Program-made: the position numbers and the translations under genes
Assembly (NCBI GenBank): GCA_964531225.1
Contig: CAZHDB010000048.1
Location: 1-7,398 of the forward strand
Length of the DNA stretch: 7,398 bases
DNA from: CAZHDB01 sp964531225
Lineage (GTDB): Archaea > Thermoproteota > Thermoprotei_A > Sulfolobales > Desulfurococcaceae
Reading direction: 5' to 3'
Shown here: one piece after another, positions 1-5,883 of the stretch
How positions within the stretch are numbered: the first letter of the stretch is position 1
How the letters are laid out: each line of letters begins with the position of its first letter
Notes under the pieces: model-generated
The model's database searches: none
Seen by the model: the letters and a program-made list of their open reading frames with translations, nothing else
Told to the model about the DNA's origin: nothing

Positions 1-1461
1 CTCGGTATTTACAGCGAACTTGTAAATTACAATGAATTATCTAGAGACGTTATTGAAGATATTAAGCCTAAGGCAATAATATTGTCAGGAGGACCCTCAA
101 ACGTATATGAGCCAGGAGCCCCAACAGTACCTACATGGGTTTTTGATTTAAACATTCCTATTCTAGGCATATGCTATGGCTTCCAATTAATATCATATCT
201 AATGGGAGGCAAAGTCTCTAGAGGGAAAGGCGAATATGGTAGGACAAGGATAAAGATAGTTGAAGAAGACCCATTATTTAATGGATGGGATAAAGAGGAA
301 ATTGTTTGGATGAGCCATAATGATTATGTAGAAGTTCTACCTAAGGATTTTAAAATCCTTGCAGTATCCGAGAATGGCTATATTGCTGCCTTTAAACATA
401 GGGAAAAACCTATTTATGGGGTCCAGTTTCATCCTGAAGTAAAACATACTATAAAAGGCAAAATATTGTTGAAGAATTTCCTTATCAATATAACGGGTAT
501 AAAGCCTTCTTGGCACCCGACTGACTATATTAATGATTTAATCGAGTATATTAGGAGAACTGTCAAGGATAAGAAAGTACTTGTAGCTGTAAGTGGAGGC
601 GTTGATTCAACAGTAACAGCTGTCCTTATGAAGAAAGCTATTGGCAATGAAAAAATAGTACCTGTATTTATTAATACTGGCTTATTTAGGGAGAATGAAG
701 TTAGTGAAGTCCTAAAGAATCTAGAGTCATTGGGTATTAAGCCTATTGTAGTAGATGCTAGTAGGGAAATTCTAAATGCTCTTGAAAAAGTAGATGATTG
801 TGAGGAGAAGCGGAAAGTTATTAGTAAAATATATGCTGAAATACTTGAGAATATTATGAATAAAGACAAGGATATTGAATGGATAGCTCAAGGAACAACT
901 TATCCTGATGTCATTGAGAGTGGTATTATACGTGGTTCTGATAGGATTAAGAGCCATCATAACGTAGCTGGCTTGCCTAGAACTTTGAGATCAAAGGTTA
1001 TTGAGCCTCTTAAATACTTTTATAAAGATGAAATAAGGAAGATAGGCCTTAAACTAGGTATTCCTAGCGAGATAATCTATAGACATCCATTCCCCGGCCC
1101 CGGTCTAGCTATTAGAATTATTGGTAGAGTTACTCAAGAGAAATTAATGATTGCTAGAAAAGCCTCTAAGATCATCGAAGACGAGTTATTGAAAGCAGGC
1201 CTATACTATCAGGTATGGCAAGCATTTGCAGTAGTTGGAGACGACATGTGGGTTGGTGTTAAAGGCGATAAGAGAGCCCTTGGCAGAATAGTTATCATAC
1301 GTATTGTTGAGAGCGAGGACGCTATGACCGCTGATTGGGCTAGAATACCTTATGAAGTTCTCGACAGGATCTCTAGGAGAATTGTTAGTGAAATTCCTTC
1401 TGTAACTATGGTTACTTATTCCATAACAACTAAGCCTCCAAGTACTATAGAGCCTTGTTAA
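1..1461 (+). CDS. guaA: GMP synthase (glutamine-hydrolysing), fused two-domain form, 5' end outside window
   Basis: Makes GMP from XMP, ATP and glutamine, the last step of guanine nucleotide synthesis, in the cytoplasm. The frame is open from base 1 and starts in mid-domain (LGIYSELVNYNE), so the true start lies upstream; 486 residues are visible, and about 20-40 are probably missing given the usual 505-525. The class I amidotransferase domain covers fragment residues 1-160: nucleophile Cys58 in GICYG (172-174), with His144 and Glu146 in FHPE. The ATP pyrophosphatase domain has its P-loop SGGVDS at residues 198-203 (592-609). The C-terminal dimerisation domain carries RHPFPGPGLAIR and KPPSTIE. 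Many archaea encode the two halves as separate subunits; here they are fused. The last residues are IEPC, where the family usually ends IEWE, a small oddity. The phosphoribosyltransferase gene follows with only 11 bases between, so the two probably share an operon. Confidence 0.97.
   Translation, partial: LGIYSELVNYNELSRDVIEDIKPKAIILSGGPSNVYEPGAPTVPTWVFDLNIPILGICYGFQLISYLMGGKVSRGKGEYGRTRIKIVEEDPLFNGWDKEEIVWMSHNDYVEVLPKDFKILAVSENGYIAAFKHREKPIYGVQFHPEVKHTIKGKILLKNFLINITGIKPSWHPTDYINDLIEYIRRTVKDKKVLVAVSGGVDSTVTAVLMKKAIGNEKIVPVFINTGLFRENEVSEVLKNLESLGIKPIVVDASREILNALEKVDDCEEKRKVISKIYAEILENIMNKDKDIEWIAQGTTYPDVIESGIIRGSDRIKSHHNVAGLPRTLRSKVIEPLKYFYKDEIRKIGLKLGIPSEIIYRHPFPGPGLAIRIIGRVTQEKLMIARKASKIIEDELLKAGLYYQVWQAFAVVGDDMWVGVKGDKRALGRIVIIRIVESEDAMTADWARIPYEVLDRISRRIVSEIPSVTMVTYSITTKPPSTIEPC
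328..360. repeat. Two adjacent perfect palindromes inside guaA
   Basis: GTAGAA-G-TTCTAC (328-340) is followed after two bases by the 18-bp perfect palindrome AAGGATTTTAAAATCCTT (343-360). Both lie in the amidotransferase domain coding sequence (VEVLPKDFKIL). They may be chance products of AT-rich coding DNA; no function is implied. Confidence 0.5.
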
Positions 1462-1466
1462 AGGTG
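1462..1466 (+). promoter_or_regulatory. Shine-Dalgarno site of the phosphoribosyltransferase gene
   Basis: AGGTG lies 6 bases before ATG 1473 and overlaps the region just after the guaA stop codon. It decides the start: the in-frame TTG at 1455, inside guaA, has no comparable site. Confidence 0.7.
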
Positions 1467-1472
1467 TTTCCT

Positions 1473-2117
1473 ATGAAGCATAAATACATGTATATATCTT
1501 GGGAAGAAGCTGTTGAACTATCTTTAAAACTAGGCTCAAAGATCCTTGAAAGTAACTATAGACCTGATTCAATTATTGCAATTTCGAGAGGAGGCCTAAT
1601 ACCCGCACGGATCATAAGTGATCTCTTAAATATTGATCGTGTATTTAGTTTAAAGGCTAGTCTATGGGGAATAGGTGGTAAGAAATATGATGATGTTGTA
1701 ATATATAGTATGTACTTGCCCATTAAAGGCGATAATACTCTTATAGTAGATGACGTAGTTGATACAGGTGCAACACTGCATAAGATAACGAAGTATGTTG
1801 GGAAATTCGAGCCTAAAACCATAAAGACTGCTGTATTACATATAAAACCATCTGCAAAGTATATTCCGGACTATTATGTCAAGAAACTAAATAATTGGAT
1901 ATGGATCATCTATCCATGGACAATGTATGAAACCATATACTCTATTATCTATAACAAAGTAGGATGTAGAGATAGTCTAGAACTCGGTGAAAAAGAGATC
2001 GTAGATCTATTTTACCAAGAGACTGGCATAAGACTAGATGAGAAATACATTAAGTTCTTAAATGATTCAAAAATCAATTATATTAAATACTTATGTAGTG
2101 GTCAGGAAGAGCCATGA
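1473..2117 (+). CDS. Phosphoribosyltransferase, probably for 6-oxopurines (xanthine/guanine/hypoxanthine)
   Basis: A type I phosphoribosyltransferase of 214 residues, expected to transfer ribose-5-phosphate from PRPP to a purine base (salvage) in the cytoplasm. The PRPP loop with its two acidic residues is clear: LIVDDVVDTGAT at residues 90-101 (near 1740-1775). The N-terminal part has the short IAISRGGLIPAR segment (residues 36-46), typical of the xanthine/guanine (Gpt-like) group, and the base-side segment WIIYPW lies near residues 144-149. The remaining 65 or so residues form an extension that I do not recognise as a separate domain. ATG 1473 is chosen because of the AGGTG site 6 bases upstream. 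The position behind guaA supports a guanine or xanthine salvage role, but the base preference (hypoxanthine, guanine or xanthine) cannot be read from the sequence. Confidence 0.88.
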   Translation: MKHKYMYISWEEAVELSLKLGSKILESNYRPDSIIAISRGGLIPARIISDLLNIDRVFSLKASLWGIGGKKYDDVVIYSMYLPIKGDNTLIVDDVVDTGATLHKITKYVGKFEPKTIKTAVLHIKPSAKYIPDYYVKKLNNWIWIIYPWTMYETIYSIIYNKVGCRDSLELGEKEIVDLFYQETGIRLDEKYIKFLNDSKINYIKYLCSGQEEP

Positions 2118-2146
2118 AATACATGAATAGCAACCAATAAACTATT

Positions 2147-2171
2147 CTATAATTATTGTGCACAATTATAG
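2147..2171. repeat. Imperfect palindrome after the purine operon, possible terminator or operator
   Basis: CTATAAT (2147-2153) and ATTATAG (2165-2171) are perfect inverted arms. Between them lies TATTGTGCACA, which itself contains TGTGCACA. T-rich DNA follows (2205-2222, including TTGTTTTAATC). This fits the 3' end of the guaA operon, but an operator for the next promoter is equally possible. Confidence 0.4.
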
Positions 2172-2195
2172 CTTCTCGTTGCAATAATGCATATA

Positions 2196-2203
2196 CTTAA
2201 ATA
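2196..2203 (+). promoter_or_regulatory. Candidate TATA box in the spacer before the two-helix membrane protein
   Basis: CTTAAATA would place a transcription start near 2225, about 100 bases before the next gene. A second candidate, TTTATAG at 2301-2307, would start transcription almost at ATG 2329. Which one is used cannot be told from sequence alone. Confidence 0.25.
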
Positions 2204-2328
2204 ATATTTATTATTGTTTTAATCATGTTCTTTAATGGACAATTGGTATGCACCGATAAATTTCTATATTTCTATAGTTCCATAAACTATTATAGAGTGG
2301 TTTATAGTTAGGCTTTGGTGTTACGACT

Positions 2329-2649
2329 ATGAGTAGGGATCAGGTTATTGGAGCTGGTTTAATGGCTGTATCTGTTGTTGTAATTATTGTCTATATATGG
2401 CTTATGGTATTCCCGCCAATTGATGGAATTGATATGATATTGCTTAAGCTAACAGGCATTGTTGCTGTAGTAGGAGTATTCGGTATTCTTGGATGGATAG
2501 GCTATACATTAGCAACAACGCCTCCGCCAAAACCAATAGAAGAAATTGAGAAAGAGATAGAAGAAGAACTCAAGAAGTTAGAGAAAGAAGTTAAGGAGGA
2601 AGAGAAGAAAGAAGAAAAGAAAAGTAGTGAAGAAGAGGAGGAGAAGTAA
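2329..2649 (+). CDS. Small two-helix membrane protein with charged, coiled-coil-like C-terminal tail
   Basis: A 106-residue protein of unknown function. Two hydrophobic segments are clear, at residues 7-27 and about 38-61, joined by a short loop PPIDGIDM. A proline-rich hinge (TTPPPKP) follows, and then a tail of almost only Glu and Lys (residues 69-106), likely a helical or coiled-coil segment in the cytoplasm. By memory this resembles a small protein conserved across Crenarchaeota (hydrophobic hairpin followed by a GYTLATTPPPKPIEEIE-like region), sometimes labelled a transcriptional regulator; I see no DNA-binding domain to support that label. ATG 2329 has GGTG 8 bases upstream (2317-2320). 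It stands alone: its upstream neighbour ends 211 bases before, and the next gene is convergent. A membrane-anchored scaffold or adaptor is possible, but this is a guess. Confidence 0.8.
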   Translation: MSRDQVIGAGLMAVSVVVIIVYIWLMVFPPIDGIDMILLKLTGIVAVVGVFGILGWIGYTLATTPPPKPIEEIEKEIEEELKKLEKEVKEEEKKEEKKSSEEEEEK

Positions 2650-2693
2650 ACGGTCTATTTTTTAAATAGTAGATTAAAGTATTATGTGACCGT
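2650..2693. terminator. Probable terminator region between convergent genes
   Basis: Just behind the stop codon at 2649, ACGGTC (2650-2655) pairs with GACCGT (2688-2693). Inside lies CTATTTTTTAAATAG (2655-2669) with a run of six T on the + strand. The spacer between convergent genes (2650-2720) holds nothing else I recognise. The T run fits archaeal termination for the upstream + strand gene; the minus-strand side shows no long T run. Confidence 0.5.
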
Positions 2694-2720
2694 ATTATAC
2701 CTATTCAGTATTATAGTTAG

Positions 2721-3125
2721 TTACCTTGTTATTGGTATTCTTTTTAAACCCATAACATTGTCAAATACCTTATCATCAGATACAATAATACTATCTACAC
2801 TAATTGCTGAAGCAGCCAATAAACTATCAAAATAGCTTAGCTTATACCTCTCTACAAGATCTAAGTGGAGTAACATTGTATCCAAATTTAAAGTACATAT
2901 TTCCTTGATATCATAGTCAATAAATATCTTCTTTAGAGCCAAGAAAGCCATCACTACTTGACGGGAGCTTCTGCCCCTTGATCTGAGTGTTACCTCAAAT
3001 TCTAGGAGTGCGGTATCCGGCACATATAATCTACCTTTTAATTTCTCAACAATCCGCAATGCATATTCATGCCTAGGATCCTTTGGATTGAGGAGAAATA
3101 GTAATTCAGTATCGGCTACTGGCAT
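2721..3125 (-). CDS. vapC: VapC-type toxin, PIN-domain ribonuclease (pair 1)
   Basis: A 134-residue PIN-domain protein, expected to be the Mg2+-dependent RNase toxin of a type II toxin-antitoxin pair, acting on RNA in the cytoplasm and held inactive by the AbrB-type partner encoded just before it. The acidic quartet is complete: Asp5 (VADT), Glu42 (ALLEFE), Asp100 (YFDSLLAA) and Asp117/Asp118 (VSDDKVFD). Length is normal for a minimal PIN toxin. ATG 3123-3125 lies inside the 3' end of the antitoxin gene, with a 20-base overlap, so translation is probably coupled. It has little similarity to the other two VapC proteins here beyond the motif residues, so the three pairs are not recent copies of one another. 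The RNA target cannot be inferred. Confidence 0.88.
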   Translation of the reverse strand: MPVADTELLFLLNPKDPRHEYALRIVEKLKGRLYVPDTALLEFEVTLRSRGRSSRQVVMAFLALKKIFIDYDIKEICTLNLDTMLLHLDLVERYKLSYFDSLLAASAISVDSIIVSDDKVFDNVMGLKRIPITR

Positions 3126-3354
3126 GCTCTCTCATCCACTTAATAGCTTTCTCTTCATCCTTCTCCTCACTATATGGTTCGCCAATAACTTCACCTAATA
3201 CTTTAAAGGGGTCATTGGGTAATGTTTCGATGATTATCTCATTATCGATAGCTCTAATAATAACTAGTGATCCCTCCTTTAAATTAACTTTCTCACGTAT
3301 TTCTTTCGGAATAACTATTGTATATCTACGGCCAATCCTTGAAATAACCGACAT
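3106..3354 (-). CDS. vapB: VapB-type antitoxin with AbrB/MazE-like DNA-binding domain (pair 1)
   Basis: An 82-residue protein with a SpoVT/AbrB swapped-hairpin domain in residues 2-46 (ISRIGRRYTIVIPKEIREK, then LKEGSLVIIR). The acidic, charged tail (residues 50-82) is the usual toxin-binding arm. It should bind and inhibit the overlapping VapC and, as a dimer, repress its own promoter. The ATG start (3352-3354) is set by AGGTG (minus strand, 3365-3361) exactly 6 bases upstream. The gene order antitoxin then toxin and the 20-base overlap are typical of archaeal VapBC operons. An inverted repeat at 3411-3434 lies just upstream of the likely TATA box and may be its binding site. Confidence 0.88.
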   Translation of the reverse strand: MSVISRIGRRYTIVIPKEIREKVNLKEGSLVIIRAIDNEIIIETLPNDPFKVLGEVIGEPYSEEKDEEKAIKWMREHASSRY

Positions 3355-3360
3355 CTACTA

Positions 3361-3397
3361 CACCTATTCTGAATACTAGCGTCAGTATACATATATT
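3361..3397 (-). promoter_or_regulatory. Promoter and SD of vapBC pair 1
   Basis: On the minus strand the order is a TATA-like AAATATAT (3397-3391 region), the palindrome GTATAC, and AGGTG (3365-3361) 6 bases before ATG 3354. A start of transcription near 3370 would give a short leader of about 15 bases carrying the SD. Confidence 0.5.
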
Positions 3398-3410
3398 TGT
3401 CGTATCGTCT

Positions 3411-3434
3411 CAGATATGCCTTCATAGATATCTG
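3411..3434. repeat. Perfect inverted repeat upstream of vapBC pair 1
   Basis: CAGATAT (3411-3417), a 10-base spacer, and ATATCTG (3428-3434). It lies between the end of the transporter gene and the TATA-like box of vapBC 1, a position that fits an operator; the minus-strand RNA has no T run behind it, so a terminator is less likely. Confidence 0.45.
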
Positions 3435-3466
3435 TGACCAAAAGTAATAGTTATCATGTTTAATCA

Positions 3467-4792
3467 TTATCTTTTACTCCTAATAATTGTTGTAGAAATA
3501 GCTACGAATAATGCTATGAATAAGTATATCCATATAGTTGTATTTATTGCATCAATAGTTTCTGCCGTATTCCTAGCTATTACTGTAGCTATTGATGTAC
3601 TGATTGCCTGGCCAAGAAACCTCATACTAGCTAGAAACGCGCTTGCAGTCCCATATAGTTTTCTCGGCGATGCATTTAATGCTGCTGTCGTGTTAGGGGA
3701 TGAAAATAGCGCAAATCCTAGTCCTATAATGAGGAGAGCATATAGTATCTTTATAAATTGTGTAGATATCTCTAGAGGCACTAGGCAATATATGCCGGAT
3801 GCAATTACAAATAATCCGATTGATGCAATAATTGCGGGCCTATACTTATCGGCTATGAACCCCGCAATTGGAGAAAGTAATGCCTGGACTATTGATCGGG
3901 AGGATAGTATTAATCCGGCTTCACGGCCAGTAAATCCTCTAATCCTTTGTAAATATAGACTAACCAATATTGATAAAGCGTATGTAGCGCTATAGGCTAG
4001 AAGATTAGCCAGTAATGCACCTATATAGAACCTGTTTCTAATTAGTTTACGGCCAATAATGCCTATATCAACTAGGGATTCAAGATATAGTAGTGTGATT
4101 AGAGCTATTACGCCGAATAAAGTCAGTAAAAGGCCATGGATCTCATCAATACATGAGGCTCCATAGACTATAGAGGCAATGGAGAATGCTAGGACACCAA
4201 GCCTATATAGGCTTGGAAAAGATGCAGCTACTTTACCTATATCCATTATAGTTCTTGAGAATACGACGCCTATTGCAGAGATTAGGAAGACAAATAAGAA
4301 GAGGAATCTCCATCCAAAATAGTCTACAAATAGGCCGCCCAATATAGGGCCTAGGGTTAAGCCAGTATATACAGATGCTGTATTGAAACCAATGACTCTA
4401 CCCCTCATATTCGGTGGAAATACTGTTGATAATATGGCAATTGATGTAGCAGAAATACATGCTCCACTAATACCTTGTAGGACTCTAAATAGTATGAATA
4501 GTGGAAATGATGGTGTAATAGCTGATAAGAATGATGATAAAGAGAATACTGCTAGGCCATAGAAAAATACTCTGCCCCTACCAATCCAATCAGCAATTCT
4601 GCCAACAGGCAGCATGGAAGCTGCTAAAGCTACTAGAAAAGCATTTGCAACCCAATTAGCCATAGCCTCATCAATATTGAAGCTATCACTAATACTCCAT
4701 AAAGCAATTGTTATTGATGAAGACATGAAAGGAACTAGAAACGATGCAGAAACACAAACAATTAAGATACGCCAAGGCATGTCCCTAGACAA
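3467..4792 (-). CDS. Major facilitator superfamily transporter, DHA2 (EmrB/QacA-like) drug/H+ antiporter family
   Basis: A 441-residue integral membrane protein with about 14 hydrophobic segments, as expected for DHA2 proton antiporters that expel drugs or other small compounds. Family motifs are well kept: WVANAFLVALAA before motif A, motif A GRIADWIGRGR (residues 64-74), motif B RVLQGISGA (103-111, with Arg103), motif C GLTLGPILGG (144-153, the antiporter motif) and GWRFLFLF (160-167). A motif A-like GFIADKY sits in the second half. The chosen start is TTG 4790-4792, because GGTG (minus strand, 4803-4800) lies 7 bases upstream; ATG 4778-4780, giving MPWRILI, is the alternative and lacks a well-spaced SD. 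The gene stands between the tautomerase and vapBC 1, all on the minus strand but with spacers of 100 bases or more. The substrate cannot be deduced. Confidence 0.9.
   Translation of the reverse strand: MSRDMPWRILIVCVSASFLVPFMSSSITIALWSISDSFNIDEAMANWVANAFLVALAASMLPVGRIADWIGRGRVFFYGLAVFSLSSFLSAITPSFPLFILFRVLQGISGACISATSIAILSTVFPPNMRGRVIGFNTASVYTGLTLGPILGGLFVDYFGWRFLFLFVFLISAIGVVFSRTIMDIGKVAASFPSLYRLGVLAFSIASIVYGASCIDEIHGLLLTLFGVIALITLLYLESLVDIGIIGRKLIRNRFYIGALLANLLAYSATYALSILVSLYLQRIRGFTGREAGLILSSRSIVQALLSPIAGFIADKYRPAIIASIGLFVIASGIYCLVPLEISTQFIKILYALLIIGLGFALFSSPNTTAALNASPRKLYGTASAFLASMRFLGQAISTSIATVIARNTAETIDAINTTIWIYLFIALFVAISTTIIRSKR
4197..4216. repeat. Perfect 20-bp palindrome inside the transporter gene
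   Basis: CCAAGCCTATATAGGCTTGG equals its own reverse complement over all 20 bases. It encodes residues PSLYRLG, in the loop between the two halves of the transporter (after about the sixth membrane segment). Confidence 0.6.
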
Positions 4793-4799
4793 GTACCAG

Positions 4800-4803
4800 C
4801 ACC
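4800..4803 (-). promoter_or_regulatory. Shine-Dalgarno site supporting the TTG start of the transporter
   Basis: GGTG on the minus strand, 7 bases before TTG 4792. Possible TATA elements lie upstream at 4827-4834 (GTAAAGTA on the minus strand) and 4869-4876 (CTATAAAG-like); neither is decisive. Confidence 0.4.
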
Positions 4804-4892
4804 GGGTATACTGTTAACTCCTACATACTTTACATTATTATCCCGATGTCCCTTAAGTAATGAAAATACTTTATAGGGTCTATATAGTTATT

Positions 4893-5084
4893 CTAAGTAC
4901 TTTTCTTCTTACGATCAATCAATAGTTCTCCTTCAATACCAACATTTTCCGGAGGATTCTCCTTAATAAGGACTGTTATATGTTTAATCCCATAAATCTC
5001 TGATGCAACTTTTGTAATATTCTTTACAAGTTCCCTCTTCTTATCAACACTAATCGGGGGACCCTCAATTATTATAGTAGGCAT
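4893..5084 (-). CDS. 4-oxalocrotonate tautomerase family protein (DmpI-like)
   Basis: A small tautomerase of 63 residues including the initiator Met. The family uses the amino-terminal proline, exposed after Met removal, as general base; MPTIIIEGPPIS shows this Pro directly behind Met, so ATG 5082-5084 is the functional start. The in-frame ATG at 5094-5096 would add MDDN and bury the proline. The body is typical: DKKRELVKNITKVASEIYGI helix, strand ITVLIKENP, then NVGIEGELL, the conserved C-terminal hairpin. Compared by eye with bacterial 4-oxalocrotonate tautomerase, the catalytic Arg11 position is occupied by Pro (EGPP) and I find no residue matching Arg39, so the natural substrate is probably different and is unknown. 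Such proteins form hexamers or similar oligomers. No SD is visible, which suggests leaderless or near-leaderless translation from the TATA-rich region at 5117-5134. Confidence 0.87.
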   Translation of the reverse strand: MPTIIIEGPPISVDKKRELVKNITKVASEIYGIKHITVLIKENPPENVGIEGELLIDRKKKST

Positions 5085-5116
5085 ATTATCATCCATATAT
5101 TAAGATACCATTAAAT

Positions 5117-5134
5117 CATATAAAAATTTATAAA
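5117..5134 (-). promoter_or_regulatory. TATA region of the tautomerase gene
   Basis: On the minus strand TTTATAAATTTTTATATG offers two overlapping TATA boxes, TTTATAAA (5134-5127) and TTTATATG (5124-5117). They predict transcription starts near 5104 and 5095, which would give no or only a very short leader, agreeing with the missing SD. Confidence 0.5.
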
Positions 5135-5197
5135 CTCCATAGCATTACTTGAAGCCCATTACCTCTTATAGATCTCATGGATACTAATGGATGAAAG

Positions 5198-5653
5198 CTA
5201 TAACCATTTGTCTCTATCTTTTACATATTCTTGTATGTGTTTTACCCTATATTCCCTATTCTTTAATTTCTTAAGTAGTTTCTCATCAGCAGTATACATT
5301 GTACCATTATATTCATGTGCTAATATAATGTAGTAAGCATCATAAATGGTTATACTATTTTCTAGACTATAGTCAATAGTCTTTAATATATATGCCATGT
5401 TTATATCGATATATTTAATCTCTGTATCTTTAAGTAACTGTAATGCTTTATTCAAATCATCCCTGGACATTATCCCCATATAAACATATTTCCTAAGTGC
5501 ATTACAAAACTCTAGTAAAGCATATTTAGGAACCACTACATTGATCAATCCATTCAAATAATCATCTCTAAGAATAACCGCGCATTCACTATATTCTTCA
5601 GGTATAAACCATTTAACAAGTATACATGAATCAACTATTATTGTAGGCTCCAA
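5198..5653 (-). CDS. vapC: VapC-type toxin, PIN-domain ribonuclease (pair 2)
   Basis: A 151-residue PIN-domain protein, the presumed RNase toxin of a type II pair with the overlapping ribbon-helix-helix antitoxin. All four acidic residues are present: Asp8 (TIIVDSCILVKWF), Glu48 (ALLEFCNALRKY), Asp105 (IYDAYYIILA) and Asp123 (TADEKLL). The VDSCILVKWF opening is the common form in the large crenarchaeal VapC group. The start is TTG 5651-5653, the only start codon close enough to the first beta strand; purine-rich GAGAGGATAGGG precedes it. The gene overlaps the antitoxin by 16 bases, so coupled translation is likely. The next gene downstream on this strand begins 113 bases on and has its own TATA region, so the operon probably ends here. 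Confidence 0.9.
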   Translation of the reverse strand: MEPTIIVDSCILVKWFIPEEYSECAVILRDDYLNGLINVVVPKYALLEFCNALRKYVYMGIMSRDDLNKALQLLKDTEIKYIDINMAYILKTIDYSLENSITIYDAYYIILAHEYNGTMYTADEKLLKKLKNREYRVKHIQEYVKDRDKWL

Positions 5654-5877
5654 TCTTTATCCCTATCCTCTCTAATTATTTTGGCTGACAAATTCTCTTT
5701 TATAGGCTTGAATTTCCCCATAAAATCATTAAATTCCTTAATTAACCTCTTAGCTTTCTCCTCTCTAACCTTCTCCTCAAGAGCCTCCCTAATGACCTCG
5801 CTAATATTAATATTATATTTCTTAAGTTTCTCCCAAAGCTCTCTCTTCACCTTTGCCGATACAGTTACATAGCCCAC
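5638..5877 (-). CDS. vapB: VapB-type antitoxin, ribbon-helix-helix family (pair 2)
   Basis: A 79-residue antitoxin. The ribbon strand VTVSAKVKREL (residues 4-14) is followed by two short helices, WEKLKKYNI and ISEVIREALEEKVREE, the standard archaeal VapB ribbon-helix-helix layout; the charged tail (residues 40-79, FNDFMGKFKPIKENLS onward) should wrap around the toxin. As a dimer it is expected to bind repeats in its own promoter. The start is GTG 5875-5877, supported by AGGTGG on the minus strand (5889-5884) exactly 6 bases upstream. The TATA box at 5925-5918 overlaps one copy of an 11-bp direct repeat, which fits autorepression. Confidence 0.88.
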   Translation of the reverse strand: MGYVTVSAKVKRELWEKLKKYNINISEVIREALEEKVREEKAKRLIKEFNDFMGKFKPIKENLSAKIIREDRDKDWSLQ

Positions 5878-5883
5878 TAGATA

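Noticed and set aside
82..84. TTG at 82 as start of guaA
   Set aside because: The frame is open and clearly GuaA-like from base 1 (LGIYSELVNYNE), so the gene begins upstream of the window.
525..869. Minus-strand open frame inside guaA
   Set aside because: Shadow of the conserved ATP pyrophosphatase domain coding sequence.
1455..1472. TTG 1455 as start of the phosphoribosyltransferase
   Set aside because: It lies inside guaA without an SD; ATG 1473 has AGGTG at the usual 6-base distance.
2114..2140. Eight-codon frame overlapping the phosphoribosyltransferase stop codon (ATGA)
   Set aside because: Too short to support as a gene and no sign of conservation can be judged.
3456..3995. Long + strand open frame opposite the transporter
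   Set aside because: It is the antisense of a clear DHA2 transporter with all family motifs; it has no recognisable domain.
5085..5197. Operator or small RNA in the spacer between vapC 2 and the tautomerase
   Set aside because: Apart from the TATA region I see only a weak AATGG-N13-CCATT pairing, not enough to call a feature.
5681..5872. + strand open frame opposite vapB 2
   Set aside because: Antisense of a well-supported ribbon-helix-helix antitoxin gene; low-complexity Ser/Leu-rich translation.
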